From assembly GCF_004745485.1 (NCBI RefSeq), contig NZ_RHFG01000008.1, forward strand, positions 1 to 64,000: DNA of 64,000 bases, in the 5' to 3' direction. Shown piece after piece: positions 36,090 to 45,769 of this stretch; within the stretch, counting starts at the first letter, position 1; the number at the start of each line of letters is the position of its first letter. This DNA is from Brevibacterium sp. S22 (GTDB lineage: Bacteria > Actinomycetota > Actinomycetes > Actinomycetales > Brevibacteriaceae). A program made the position numbers and the translations under genes. The notes below the pieces were generated by a model. It saw only the letters and a list, made by a program, of their open reading frames with translations. It did not search any database and was not told where the DNA came from.

Positions 36090-37572
36090 GGAGCAGTTCA
36101 CGTCACGTCGAGCACGGCGCGAAGCCGAGAGGCTCGCGGCGGAACAGGCGTTCGAAGCACGAGAGGTTCCTGAGCAGCCGACAGAGGCGCCGAACTCTCG
36201 TGCCGGACTCCTCAGCCCGCTGCCGCCGAAGAAGCCCGATGCGAAACCGGCGGCCGAAGCGACAGACGACACCGCCGCCTCGCGCATCGACCCCAATCCT
36301 TCGCCGCGGAACAGCCACGAACGCGGTGCACTGGCATCCGACCACCCGCAGGAGTCGCGGCCTCCGGTCCACGCCGAGGATCGCCTTGATCCGACACGCA
36401 CTCCACTGCCGCACTTCCAATCGCGTGCGGAGAAGAAGCGGTATCTGCGCGAACACGGACTCTCCTTGCACGGCGACCTGTCCACAGGAGCGATGCCGGT
36501 CGTCGCCGATGAGACCGAGCTGGCCGAACGCCAGGCTGCTGCCGAAGGTCGTCTGACCGGTCCGATCCCCGAAGTCTCGGGTGCAGAATCCGCCGCTGCG
36601 GACCAGGGCTCCGTGGACGCGGAGTCCGCAGCAGACACTCCAGGTGAGTCGGAGGCCCCGGACGAGTCAAGCACCTCGGACGAGTCAAGCGCTCCGAAGG
36701 AATCGGAAGCGAATACCGCCGCGACCGAACCCGAATCCTATGACACGGCAGGTTTCGGGGGAGCTTCCGACGAGGTCGCCGCCCGCGACTTCGAAGCCCC
36801 TGTCACCGACACCTCGGCCCCGCGCCCGACGTCGGTGGAGAGCGAACCCTACGATGCGCTGTCGATGCCGTACTCGGCCCTCGAAGGAGATGCTCCGGCG
36901 CTCGGCACCGGGACCGAGAAGGACGGTCCCGCTGACACAGCTGACACGACCGACTCTCCCGACAGCTCCGCCGGGGACGGACAGGCCGGGTCAGTCACAG
37001 ACCACACCGATCAGCCCGCTGCCGACACGGTCGCCTCGGACGAGCCTGGACCGGCGAACAAGGCCGACGATGCCGATGCCGGTGACGAGCCCGCATCGCG
37101 GTCTCGCCGGATGCCTATCGTGCAGCCGCCCTCGACGTCCGGAGTCCGTGTCGTCACTGCCGCCTCGGCGCAGATCCCCGAGGTCGACGAGACCCACGCG
37201 AGCGACGCCGGCACACAGCAGACGCCGGAGACCGGTCGTGGTGAGGACGCGCAGTCCGGCCGGACAGCCGGCCAGGCAGACGAATCAGTCGGAGACACCG
37301 GATCCGATGACGCTGCACGTGCATTGGCCGCGAACCCGGAGACCCGACCGATGGACGCAGTGCCCGAAGCATGGTCATTGCCGAACTCGGACTACGAGGA
37401 CGAAGAGACCGTGAACCCTCCCGGCTCGCGAATCCGCGCCAGTTCGGTGACCGGGCAGGACGGACAGATCCTGATGGGCGAAGAGCCTTCGAAGATGCCC
37501 TATATCGTCCTCGGTGTGGCCGCCTTCTTCGCTCTGGCACTCATCGTCATCGCCCTGGTCATGTTCCTCTGA
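36082..37572 (+). CDS. Acidic disordered protein with C-terminal membrane anchor
   Basis: Unrecognised 496-residue protein. Residues 1-60 are basic and helical ([28 protein letters not shown]), 60-440 are a low-complexity Asp/Glu/Ser/Thr/Pro/Ala sequence with no fold, and the last 25 residues form one hydrophobic segment ([21 protein letters not shown]). This is a tail-anchored design, the bulk being cytoplasmic. Its start overlaps nadD by 8 bases with AGGAG upstream, and rsfS follows. Proteins at this place in actinobacteria are poorly conserved in sequence but keep the basic head and tail anchor. The function is unknown. Confidence 0.75.
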   Translation: MAEEQFTSRRARREAERLAAEQAFEAREVPEQPTEAPNSRAGLLSPLPPKKPDAKPAAEATDDTAASRIDPNPSPRNSHERGALASDHPQESRPPVHAEDRLDPTRTPLPHFQSRAEKKRYLREHGLSLHGDLSTGAMPVVADETELAERQAAAEGRLTGPIPEVSGAESAAADQGSVDAESAADTPGESEAPDESSTSDESSAPKESEANTAATEPESYDTAGFGGASDEVAARDFEAPVTDTSAPRPTSVESEPYDALSMPYSALEGDAPALGTGTEKDGPADTADTTDSPDSSAGDGQAGSVTDHTDQPAADTVASDEPGPANKADDADAGDEPASRSRRMPIVQPPSTSGVRVVTAASAQIPEVDETHASDAGTQQTPETGRGEDAQSGRTAGQADESVGDTGSDDAARALAANPETRPMDAVPEAWSLPNSDYEDEETVNPPGSRIRASSVTGQDGQILMGEEPSKMPYIVLGVAAFFALALIVIALVMFL

Positions 37573-37624
37573 GCACTACCTGGTTCCCACCACCTCCACA
37601 GCCGCATCCATGCGAAAGGATCTT

Positions 37625-38002
37625 GTGAGCGAGATCGCCGAATCCACCCAGTTGCTTCGAACCGCTGCCAAAGCCGCGGACGAGAAGCTCGGTACCGACA
37701 TCATCGGCCTCGATGTGGGCTCCACGCTCTACATCACCGACGCGTTCCTGATCGTCTCTGCCGACAACGAACGCCAGATCGGCGCGATCATCGATGCCAT
37801 CGAGCAAGAGGTTCAGCTCGTCCATGACCGGACTCCGCTGCGCCGCGAAGGCCGCGGAGGTGACTGGGTGCTCCTCGACTTCGGCGAGATCGTCGTCCAC
37901 GTCTTCTCCGCCGAACAGCGCGAATACTATGCTCTCGAGCGGCTGTGGAAGGACGTTCCCGTCATCGATCTGCAGCTGCCCGAACCCGGCACCGACAAAT
38001 GA
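37625..38002 (+). CDS. rsfS: Ribosomal silencing factor RsfS
   Basis: Binds L14 on the large subunit and blocks subunit joining in starving cells. The 125-residue protein begins after the GTG at 37625 (GAAAGGA 4 bases upstream), preferred to the ATG at 37610 which has none. Signatures include DVGSTLYITDAFLIVSADNERQ, REGRGGDWVLLDFGEIVVHVFSAEQREYYALERLWKD. A Mid-size linker ends the protein. The last base triplet overlaps the following gene (ATGA). Confidence 0.95.
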   Translation: MSEIAESTQLLRTAAKAADEKLGTDIIGLDVGSTLYITDAFLIVSADNERQIGAIIDAIEQEVQLVHDRTPLRREGRGGDWVLLDFGEIVVHVFSAEQREYYALERLWKDVPVIDLQLPEPGTDK

Positions 38003-38595
38003 CGAAGACCGTTCTGTTCTGGCGTCACGGACAGACGGACTTCAACGTCGCCGGTCGCTTCCAGGGTCAGACCGACGTCCCCCTCAACGACACGGGCCGA
38101 ATCCAGGCCGAGCAGGCCGCTCGGGTCCTCGCAGAGCTGAGACCCGGACTCATCGTCTCCTCCGATCTTTCCCGCGCCGCTGAGACGGCCGACAGCCTGG
38201 CGGCACTCATCGGTGTCGATCCCGTTCGCGACTCACGGCTGCGCGAGGCCGCCTTCGGGCAGTGGGAAGGCTCCACCCGCGCCGAGGTGGCCGAGACCTG
38301 GCCGGAAGAACTCGCCGAATGGGCGTCCGGAGCGGATGTCGCACCGCCCGGTGGAGAATCCCGTTCCCGATCGGGCCGCCGAGTCGCTGACGCCATCACC
38401 GAGACCGTGCAGTCTGCCGATGTTGAGACGATCGCGATCGTCGCTCACGGCGCGGTGCTGCGCGCAGCCGCCGAGATCCTCGTCGAGATGAACGGGACGG
38501 GACGCCTCGGCGTACTCGGGAACTGCGGACACGGAGAATTCATCTTCACCGGCACCAACTGGGTGCTGCGCAGCTGGGGCAGGTTGTCGAACTGA
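37999..38595 (+). CDS. Histidine phosphatase (phosphoglycerate mutase family)
   Basis: 198-residue protein of the histidine phosphatase superfamily. The first catalytic motif is WRHGQTDFN (residues 7-15), the second His is in VAHGAVLR, with Glu in the REAAFGQWEG block. Overlap with rsfS by 4 bases is typical; the actinobacterial neighbour of rsfS is often this phosphatase, some members of which act as glucosyl-3-phosphoglycerate phosphatase. The substrate cannot be decided here. The last gene of the group; it converges with a glycosyltransferase gene after a single base. Confidence 0.88.
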   Translation: MTKTVLFWRHGQTDFNVAGRFQGQTDVPLNDTGRIQAEQAARVLAELRPGLIVSSDLSRAAETADSLAALIGVDPVRDSRLREAAFGQWEGSTRAEVAETWPEELAEWASGADVAPPGGESRSRSGRRVADAITETVQSADVETIAIVAHGAVLRAAAEILVEMNGTGRLGVLGNCGHGEFIFTGTNWVLRSWGRLSN

Positions 38596-38596
38596 C

Positions 38597-39736
38597 TCAG
38601 CTCTCCGGGTGTCGATGCGCAGCAACGGACCGGATGAGTTCGACGAGCGAGGCGGCCGAGGCCGCCCAATCGAAGACCTGTGACTGCTCCTGACCGGCTG
38701 CGGACCGTTCCGCCCACCTCTCGGCATCCGTGAGCCGGGTGACCGCCTGCGCGATCGACCGCGGATCCTCCGGATCGAAGTATTCGGCCGCCTCGGCGGC
38801 GATCTCCCGAAAGATCGGGATATCCGAAACGGCGACGGGCACGCCCTGAGCCATCGCCTCGATCACGGGCAGGCCGAAGCCTTCCTCACGCGAGGCCGTG
38901 ACCAAGGCCGTCGACTTCTCGAGCAGACGCGCATACTCCTCATCGCTGACTCCCCGATGGAAGACGACCTTCGCCCGGTCGGGGATGAGGGCACGCAGCT
39001 GGGCCTCCCGCCGGCCCTCGATGCGACTGGCGAGGTGCAGAGTCCATCCCGGCAGATATTCGAGGGCGCGGATGAGTGATTCCACATTCTTGTACGGCAG
39101 AAAGGCGCCCATATAGATGAGCGTCTTCGCATCGTGACGGTTCACGGTGCGTGCTGAGGCGGCGGCCACCTCGGCGGCATTGGACACCACCTGCACCGGA
39201 CGATTCGTCAGATGATGGGCGGCGATGAGGTCCTGCGTCGTCGCGGACACCGCCGCCACGGCATCAGCCCGGTTGAGCAGCAGCCGCTGCGGGACGAAGC
39301 TCAGGTGATAGGCCCGCCACAGCAGTCGGACCGGCAGCGGCAGGTCGCCGGGCGGCTTGGGGTGGGAGTAGTAGATGAGGTCGTGGATGGTCAGAATGAG
39401 TCCGTAGCGGCGGCCGAACGAGCCCATCGTCTGCATGGGGGAGAACACGACATCGGCGCCCAGGGCATTGAGCTTCCCGGCGATGGCCACCTCGGTGGGG
39501 GAGGTGGGGTCACCCAGTTCGACCCACGAACATTCGGGCAGAAGTGCCAGCTGGGCCTGATCGCTGATGATCACGGTGACGTCGATCTCCGTGCCTTCGA
39601 CGGTCTTCAGCAGAGCTGAGAGCAGACACGAACCGTAGCGGGAGATCCCGTCGTGGTGAGTCGTGCGAGTGAAGCGCGCGTCGAAGAAGACTGACAGCCC
39701 AGGCGAGGTCTGAAGGCTCGTTGTGCTTTTGCTCAT
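38597..39736 (-). CDS. Glycosyltransferase, GT4 family
   Basis: GT-B fold glycosyltransferase of 379 residues, without signal or membrane segment, using a nucleotide-sugar donor. The C-terminal domain shows the retaining GT4 pattern EEGFGLPVIEAMAQGVPVAVSD (E-x7-E), and KTLIYMGAFLPYKN is the linker strand. HDGISRYG near the N-terminus is seen in mannosyl/rhamnosyl transferases of the GT4 group. ATG at 39736 chosen with GGAG 5 bases ahead; the frame continues 19 residues upstream without support. Solitary gene, convergent with the phosphatase gene and divergent from the Mrp operon. Confidence 0.85.
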   Translation of the reverse strand: MSKSTTSLQTSPGLSVFFDARFTRTTHHDGISRYGSCLLSALLKTVEGTEIDVTVIISDQAQLALLPECSWVELGDPTSPTEVAIAGKLNALGADVVFSPMQTMGSFGRRYGLILTIHDLIYYSHPKPPGDLPLPVRLLWRAYHLSFVPQRLLLNRADAVAAVSATTQDLIAAHHLTNRPVQVVSNAAEVAAASARTVNRHDAKTLIYMGAFLPYKNVESLIRALEYLPGWTLHLASRIEGRREAQLRALIPDRAKVVFHRGVSDEEYARLLEKSTALVTASREEGFGLPVIEAMAQGVPVAVSDIPIFREIAAEAAEYFDPEDPRSIAQAVTRLTDAERWAERSAAGQEQSQVFDWAASAASLVELIRSVAAHRHPES

Positions 39737-39858
39737 GGTACTCCGAGTCGATAGTCTGAATCTTCGAAAGTCTGTGTCTGTCACAATGCGCACTCTGCGC
39801 TGAAGGATCAGTGAGTGAAGGAATCATCACCTGTGCCCGCGGCCGTTGAGGCCCGCTC

Positions 39859-42800
39859 ATGATCCTAACGCTAATAGCTCTGGCCGCACTGGTCGTTCTC
39901 ACTCCTGTTCTCACCCGTCTGACCGGTCGGGAGAGCGGGTGGCCGCTCGCCATCGCCTACCTGGGTGTGGCAGCGCTGTTCACCCCCACCGCCGCCGAGG
40001 TGATGGCCGGGCGGAACCCGGAGGTGTCTTATCCGTGGATCCCCAGCTTCGGCGTCGACTTAGCCCTGCGCGCCGACGGGATCGGTGTCGTGTTCACCTA
40101 TATCGCCCTGATCATCGGGGCCGTCGTCTTCGTCTTCTCGACCCGATACCTCAGCCCAGGACGGAACACGAGCTTCTACTGGCTGATGGTGATCTTCACG
40201 TTCTCCATGGTCGCCCTTGTGCTCAGCAACGATGTGATCGTGCTGTTCGTCTGCTGGGAGCTGACCTCCCTGGCGTCGTTCTTCCTCATCGCCCGCTCTG
40301 GATCTCCCGGGCAGGCACCGGCCCTGCGGACGATGTTCTTCACCTTCATCGGCGGCCTCAGCCTGCTCGTGGCCACCGGAGCGATCATCGCAGTGACAGG
40401 GACGACGAACCTCGCCGACGCGATCGGCTCCCCGGTGTGGTCCGGCCAGCCGAAGATCACGACGCTCGTGGCGCTGCTCGTGGGCATCGCCGCTATGACT
40501 AAGTCCGCTCAGTTCCCGTTCCACCCGTGGCTGCCGGACGCGATGGCCGCGGCCACCCCGGTCTCCGCGTATCTGCACGCGGCCGCCGTGGTCAAAGCCG
40601 GCATCTTCCTCATGCTGCGGTTCTCACCGACGTTCCACACCACACCGGCATGGAACATCCTGCTCATCACCGCGGGGCTCCTCACCGCCTGCCTCGGCGG
40701 CTGGTTCGCACTCAACCAGCATGACGTCAAGAAGCTCATGGCGTATTCGACGGTGTCACAGCTGGGTCTCATCACCGCGGTCATCGGCGTCGGCACCGAA
40801 GCCGCGATCGCCGCTGCCGCTCTCCATGTCATCGCTCACGCACTGTTCAAGTCCGGTCTGTTCATGATGGTCGGAGTCGTCGACCACCTCGCCGGCACCC
40901 GCGACCTCGCACGGATCCCGAGACTCATGCGCACCGCACCGGCGGCATTCGCGGTGATGATCATCGGCTGCGGGTCCATGGCCGGGATTCCGCCGCTGCT
41001 GGGATTCGTGTCCAAGGAATCGCTGTTCACCGCGCTCAGGCAGGCCCCCGGCGGCACCTGGGCCGGGTGGATGGCCCTGCTCGTGGCCGTCGGCGCCTCC
41101 GTGCTCACCTTCGCCTACTGTGCGAAAACCGTCTGGGGCAGCTTCATCGACGGTCGCGAACCCGAACCGCGTCACGTCCACCGCGGTTCCCCGGTCATGC
41201 TCATCGCCGCGGCCCTGCCGATCCTGGCCTCGATCCCGCTGAGCTTCGTCCTCTTCCTCTTCGACACCCCGCTCGACGCCGTGGTGCGGGCAGCTGCGCC
41301 GACAGCCACCGAACATGTGCAACTGGCGCTGTGGCACGGATTCAACATCGAACTGCTCGCGTCCGGCCTGATCATCGCCATCGGCGTGTTCATCATCCTC
41401 CGCCGTTCGCGCGTCTTCGTCTTCTTCCACAAGGCCACACTGCCCTTCGACGGCTCCGATGTCATCGACTCACTGACGACTGGGCTCAAGAGGCTGGGGC
41501 ATGGACTCTCCGTCTTCGTCCGCCCGATGAACTCCGGACCCTACCTCGCACTGTCCCTGGGTGGGCTGAGCGTGATCGCTCTTGCTGCGATTCCCGTTGT
41601 CTTCGACGACCTGCCTCCGCTGCAGGATGACCTCAGCCGTCCCGTGGACGTCATCCTGCTCATCCTCATCGCCGTGGCGGTGCTCGTCCTGTGCACCTCG
41701 CATTCGCGTCTGACCACGGTCGTGGCGCTCTCGTCCATCGGCATTCTGGCCACTGTGCAGATACTGGCTCTCGGTGCCCCGGACGTCACCCTGACCCAGC
41801 TGCTCGTCGAAGCGATGACGATCATCGTCATCATGCTCGTGCTCCAGAAGCTGCCCCGCTCGTTCTGGCGATACCCGAAACGCCAGCAGGCCCCGCGACT
41901 GATTCTGGCGATCATCGTCGGTGCGTCCATGACCGGATTGACCCTGGCGCTCAACGGACGCCGGGAACGCTCCGATCTCGGCCAGTACTACCTCGACAAG
42001 GCCCCGGAGATCAGCGGCGGAGAGAACATCGTCAACACCATCCTCGTCGAATTCCGTGCCCTCGACACCCTCGGCGAGCTCACGGTCCTCGGCATGGCCG
42101 GCATCGCGATCGTCGCGGTGATGTCGACGGTCAAGGACAAGTTCATCGACCCGCCGGCTGAGAACATCCCGGAACCGCCGCGTCCCCCGTGGGTGTCCAT
42201 CCGCCCCAAGGGCACCACCGCATATCGTGCCGTCCATGAGGCGTGGCCGAACGTGATCCCGCTGCAGCTGACTCTCAAGGTCCTCGGCCCGCTGCTGGCG
42301 CTGAGCTCTCTGGTGATCTTCTGGCGCGGCCACAACTCTCCGGGAGGCGGATTCATCGCCGCCCTCGTCGGGTCCGCCGTCATCGGACTGGCCTACCTGT
42401 CCACACCGAAGGACCGGACGATCGGTCCACCGCGTGCGCCCCTGCACCTCATCGGCTCCGGAGTAGCGACGGCCGTGGTCACAGGAATCATCGGACTCCT
42501 GTTCGCCGGCTCGTTCCTCAAACCCATGCACACCGAATTCGCCGGTCAGCACTGGACGACGTCGATGCTCTTCGACCTCGGCGTCTACCTGGCGGTGCTC
42601 GGCCTCATGCTGCTGTCGTTCAACCTCCTCGGCGTCTCCGACTCTGCGGCGACACCGGCCGGCGACGATGTCCTCACCAACGGAATCATCCGCCGCGACG
42701 TCGAGCGCACCCGCGAACGTGCCGATGAGCTGCTGTACGGAGAGCTGAGCGGCCCGATGGAAGCCATCCGCGGCGAACGACCCGAACGCAGCCGCCGCCT

Positions 42801-42897
42801 CGGTCCGGAAGAGGCCGAAGAGGCGAAGGTGCGGGCGAAATCGACTCATATCCTCCACGGGGACCCACCGGCCGGCGGAGACGAGGAGGACGCATGA
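39859..42897 (+). CDS. mrpA: Na+/H+ antiporter subunit A with fused MrpB domain
   Basis: Core subunit of the multisubunit Mrp (Mnh) cation/proton antiporter, 1012 residues with about twenty-plus hydrophobic segments. Residues 1-500 are the NuoL/ND5-like proton channel (for example LLFVCWELTSLASFF-type block near 125, KSAQFPFHPWLPDAMAAATPVSAYLHAA near 215). A second part carries the MrpA-specific helices, and residues from about 795 (LQLTLKVLGPLLALSSLVIFWRGHNSPGGGFIAALVGS) are an MrpB-like domain. No separate mrpB exists, so the operon has six genes. The C-terminal 70 residues are charged and cytoplasmic. Start ATG overlaps none; the next gene overlaps the stop by 4 bases. Confidence 0.95.
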   Translation: MILTLIALAALVVLTPVLTRLTGRESGWPLAIAYLGVAALFTPTAAEVMAGRNPEVSYPWIPSFGVDLALRADGIGVVFTYIALIIGAVVFVFSTRYLSPGRNTSFYWLMVIFTFSMVALVLSNDVIVLFVCWELTSLASFFLIARSGSPGQAPALRTMFFTFIGGLSLLVATGAIIAVTGTTNLADAIGSPVWSGQPKITTLVALLVGIAAMTKSAQFPFHPWLPDAMAAATPVSAYLHAAAVVKAGIFLMLRFSPTFHTTPAWNILLITAGLLTACLGGWFALNQHDVKKLMAYSTVSQLGLITAVIGVGTEAAIAAAALHVIAHALFKSGLFMMVGVVDHLAGTRDLARIPRLMRTAPAAFAVMIIGCGSMAGIPPLLGFVSKESLFTALRQAPGGTWAGWMALLVAVGASVLTFAYCAKTVWGSFIDGREPEPRHVHRGSPVMLIAAALPILASIPLSFVLFLFDTPLDAVVRAAAPTATEHVQLALWHGFNIELLASGLIIAIGVFIILRRSRVFVFFHKATLPFDGSDVIDSLTTGLKRLGHGLSVFVRPMNSGPYLALSLGGLSVIALAAIPVVFDDLPPLQDDLSRPVDVILLILIAVAVLVLCTSHSRLTTVVALSSIGILATVQILALGAPDVTLTQLLVEAMTIIVIMLVLQKLPRSFWRYPKRQQAPRLILAIIVGASMTGLTLALNGRRERSDLGQYYLDKAPEISGGENIVNTILVEFRALDTLGELTVLGMAGIAIVAVMSTVKDKFIDPPAENIPEPPRPPWVSIRPKGTTAYRAVHEAWPNVIPLQLTLKVLGPLLALSSLVIFWRGHNSPGGGFIAALVGSAVIGLAYLSTPKDRTIGPPRAPLHLIGSGVATAVVTGIIGLLFAGSFLKPMHTEFAGQHWTTSMLFDLGVYLAVLGLMLLSFNLLGVSDSAATPAGDDVLTNGIIRRDVERTRERADELLYGELSGPMEAIRGERPERSRRLGPEEAEEAKVRAKSTHILHGDPPAGGDEEDA

Positions 42898-43226
42898 TCC
42901 TGGCACTGACGATCGGCGTGCTGACCGCCGGCGGCGTCTACCTCATGATGCAGCGGTCCATGGTCCGGGGAGTCTTCGGACTCACCCTCATCTCCCATGC
43001 CGCGAACTTCATCCTGCTGTCGGCCGGAGTCGGTGCGTGGAGAGGGGAACCTCTGGCAGGACGCGGAGACCTCGCCGAGGCGGCCGACCCGCTGCCTCAA
43101 GCCTTCGTCCTCACTGCCATCGTCATCACCCTGGCGGTGACGATCTTCATGCTGGCGCTGGCCGTGCTCGGCCATGACGACGACCAGAAACGCCACCCCG
43201 AGACTGGGGAGGAGCGCGACTCATGA
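42894..43226 (+). CDS. mrpC: Na+/H+ antiporter subunit C
   Basis: NuoK-like subunit of the Mrp complex, 110 residues with three membrane segments. LTAGGVYLMMQRSMVRGVFGLTLISHAANFILLSAG and DPLPQAFVLTAIVITLAVT are the family features. Overlaps mrpA and mrpD by 4 bases each. Acidic/charged C-terminal tail. Confidence 0.95.
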   Translation: MILALTIGVLTAGGVYLMMQRSMVRGVFGLTLISHAANFILLSAGVGAWRGEPLAGRGDLAEAADPLPQAFVLTAIVITLAVTIFMLALAVLGHDDDQKRHPETGEERDS

Positions 43227-44740
43227 TCTCACCTCTGCTCCTCCTGCTCATCGGCGTCCCGCTGTTGGCCTCGGCATTGAGCGTGCTCATCACCTCACGC
43301 ACCTTCGACCGGCTGCTGCTGCTTGCGGTTCCCGGGTTCGTCGGCGGCAGCGGCATCGCCCTCCTCGGCGTCCACGGCACGACCCCGGTGATCGCACACT
43401 CGGTGGGCGACTATGTCCCGGGCCTGGCGATCGTGTTCGTCTCCGACACGTTCACCGCACTCATGCTGGTGCTCACCTCGCTCGTCGCGTTCATCAGCAG
43501 CCTCTTCCTCGTCACCACCGGTGAGGACCAGTACCGGTTCGTTCCCGCGCTCATTCTGATGATGCTCACCGGTGTCTACGGCGCTCTGCTGACCGGCGAT
43601 CTGTTCAACTTCTTCGTCTTCGTCGAAGTGATGATGCTGCCCGCCTATGCGCTCATCGCCGTCACCGGCACCTGGCGCAGGTTCGGCATCGGCCGCCTCT
43701 ACGTGATGGTGAACCTGCTGACCTCGACGATGCTGCTCATCGGCGTCGGATTCGTCTACGGCGCCACCGGAACGGTGAACCTCGCCGTCCTCGCTGATGA
43801 GGGCCGACCGACCGGCCAGGCCGCGATCGCTCTGGGCGTGGTGCTGCTCTCGCTGTTCATCAAGGCCGGCGGCGCACCCTTCCATGGTTGGCTCGTGCGC
43901 AGCTATCCGAACACCTCGGCGGGCATGATGTCGCTGTTCTCGGGTCTGCATTCGAAGGTCGGGCTCTACGCGATCTACCGCATCTACACCACCGTCTACG
44001 GTGAACCCGCCCCGTGGGCGATCGTCATCCTCTTCGTCGCGGTGGCGAGCATCCTCATCGGTGCGATCTCCGGGTTCGGGCAGGTGCGAGTGCGCAATGT
44101 CCTCGGATTCCAGATGACTGCCGGAGTCGGGCACATCCTCATCGGCGTCACCCTGCTGACTTCGGCGGCTCTCGGCGCCGGCGCCTTCTACATGATCCAC
44201 CATATGATCACGATGGCGGGTCTGCTGCTCATCATGGGCGCCGTCGAGCAGACCTACGGCACCGGTTCCTTCCGCAGACTCTCCGGACTGGCTTCGCGGG
44301 AGCGGTGGGCGACCATCCTCATGGTCCTCGGGCTCTTCTCTCTCATCGGCCTGCCGCCCGCCTCCGGGCTGTGGGGCAAGGTCGGACTCATCATCGCCTC
44401 CACGGACACCGGAGACGGTTTCGGATGGGTTCTCGTCGGAGCCATCGTCGCAGGCGCCCTGATCAGCCTGCTGGCTCTCCAGCGCACCTGGCGCAACACC
44501 TTCTGGGGACCGCCGATGCAGTCCTACCGTCCGGACTCTGCAGAGACCGGACGTGCCCCGGCCGAACCGATCATGCGCAGCGTGCGCATCCCGGCCCGTC
44601 TGCTGCTGCCCGCCACGATCATGATCGGTCTCTCCGTCGCGCTCTTCTGCTTCCCGGAGCCTCTGCTCGACCTCACGCACCGGGCAGCCGAGGGGCTGCT
44701 CGATCACGGCGACTACATCCAGGCGGTGATGACACCTTGA
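43223..44740 (+). CDS. mrpD: Na+/H+ antiporter subunit D
   Basis: Second NuoL/M/N-like proton-translocating subunit of the Mrp complex, 505 residues with about fourteen membrane segments. The conserved membrane Glu in FVEVMMLPAYALI and the Lys of IKAGGAPFHGWLVRSYPNTSAGMMSLFSGLHSKVGLYA are visible. Coupled to mrpC upstream and to mrpE by a 1-base overlap of stop and start. No anomaly. Confidence 0.95.
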   Translation: MISPLLLLLIGVPLLASALSVLITSRTFDRLLLLAVPGFVGGSGIALLGVHGTTPVIAHSVGDYVPGLAIVFVSDTFTALMLVLTSLVAFISSLFLVTTGEDQYRFVPALILMMLTGVYGALLTGDLFNFFVFVEVMMLPAYALIAVTGTWRRFGIGRLYVMVNLLTSTMLLIGVGFVYGATGTVNLAVLADEGRPTGQAAIALGVVLLSLFIKAGGAPFHGWLVRSYPNTSAGMMSLFSGLHSKVGLYAIYRIYTTVYGEPAPWAIVILFVAVASILIGAISGFGQVRVRNVLGFQMTAGVGHILIGVTLLTSAALGAGAFYMIHHMITMAGLLLIMGAVEQTYGTGSFRRLSGLASRERWATILMVLGLFSLIGLPPASGLWGKVGLIIASTDTGDGFGWVLVGAIVAGALISLLALQRTWRNTFWGPPMQSYRPDSAETGRAPAEPIMRSVRIPARLLLPATIMIGLSVALFCFPEPLLDLTHRAAEGLLDHGDYIQAVMTP

Positions 44741-45114
44741 TGCGGCTCATCCACGGCATCTCTTACGTCGGCTTCATCGTGTGGGCGATCATCACGGGTT
44801 CGTCGACGATCGTCGCCCGGCTCTTTCGTGCCGACTACGCCCAGCCGATGATCGTCGAACTCCCGCTGCGCTGCGCCACCGACCTCGAAGTCACCCTCTT
44901 CGCGTCTTCGATCACCATCACCCCCGGCACCCTGGTCACCGCGATCGCCGCCGGCACGTCGACGACCCCTCCGGTGATCTTCGTCCACGCCCTGTTCGAG
45001 GTGTCAGAGAAATCCGCCCTCGACGGGCTCATCGACATGGAGTCCCGTCTGCTCGCCATGACCCGCGGACGAGCACCCGGACCACACGCCGATTCGCAGG
45101 GGGACCGCCCATGA
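44740..45114 (+). CDS. mrpE: Na+/H+ antiporter subunit E
   Basis: 124-residue subunit. The conserved part is ADYAQPMIVELPLRCATDLEVTLFASSITITPGTLVTAIA, typical of MrpE, after one membrane segment. It is shorter than the usual 160 residues, lacking most of the first membrane region. The ATG overlaps the mrpD stop by one base and its stop overlaps mrpF by 4 bases, so it is a real part of the operon. Confidence 0.92.
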   Translation: MRLIHGISYVGFIVWAIITGSSTIVARLFRADYAQPMIVELPLRCATDLEVTLFASSITITPGTLVTAIAAGTSTTPPVIFVHALFEVSEKSALDGLIDMESRLLAMTRGRAPGPHADSQGDRP

Positions 45115-45371
45115 TCATCATCGCAAGCATCTGCGCGGTCATCCTCGCCGCAGCCATCATCACCGGCCTCGTCCGCGTGCTCACCGCTCGCGACCAGGGT
45201 TCACGCGCCGTGGTCTCCGACCTCATCTACTTCTCGGCCATCGCGATCGTCACGATGCTCGGCATCGCCGTATCCTCGTCGATCGTCCTCGACGTGATCT
45301 TCCTGTCCTCCATGGTGGGGATCCTCGCCACGATCGCGCTGTCGCGCATCCTCACGAGGGGGCACCGCTGA
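45111..45371 (+). CDS. mrpF: Na+/H+ antiporter subunit F
   Basis: 86-residue subunit with three membrane segments; the RVLTARDQGSRAVVSDLI hinge and VLDVIFLSSMVGILATIALSRIL are MrpF-like. Overlaps mrpE (4 bases) and mrpG (1 base). Confidence 0.93.
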   Translation: MIIIASICAVILAAAIITGLVRVLTARDQGSRAVVSDLIYFSAIAIVTMLGIAVSSSIVLDVIFLSSMVGILATIALSRILTRGHR

Positions 45372-45760
45372 TGAACGAAGCACTCGCCACGACACTCGTC
45401 GGGATCTTCGGGATCACGGGGTCTCTGCTGCTGCTCGGCTCCGCCCTGGCGATGTTCCGAGTCCGCGACGCACTGTCCCGGATCAACGTGTTCTCTCCGG
45501 CCACCGGATTGGGCATGCCTCTCATCGTGGCCGCAGCCTATGTCTTCGACCTGTATTCGGCGGGATTCTCGTGGCCGTCGACGCTCATGGCCGTCGTCGC
45601 GGTGCTGTGCCTGATCATCGTCTCCTCGGTGGCCAGCAACACGCTCGCTCGTTCCGCCGTGCTCTCCGGACAGCCTGTTCACCGCAAGACGGACCCGAAC
45701 CGGTTGGCTCACCCGCCCGACGGCGTCATCGACGACGACCCGGACGTCGCCGAGGCCTGA
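45371..45760 (+). CDS. mrpG: Na+/H+ antiporter subunit G
   Basis: 129-residue final Mrp subunit with three membrane segments: GIFGITGSLLLLGSALAMFRVRDALSRINVFSPATGLGMPLIVAA is the family signature. The hydrophilic tail (about 30 residues) carries several Asp/Pro residues. Last gene of the six-gene operon. Mrp complexes export Na+ at alkaline pH and contribute to salt and pH tolerance. Confidence 0.94.
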   Translation: MNEALATTLVGIFGITGSLLLLGSALAMFRVRDALSRINVFSPATGLGMPLIVAAAYVFDLYSAGFSWPSTLMAVVAVLCLIIVSSVASNTLARSAVLSGQPVHRKTDPNRLAHPPDGVIDDDPDVAEA

Positions 45761-45769
45761 TCGCGACGA

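Noticed and set aside
41470..42906. 478-codon minus-strand frame opposite mrpA
   Set aside because: Antisense to a confident membrane protein; Arg/Asp/Gln/Gly-rich composition with no recognisable fold.
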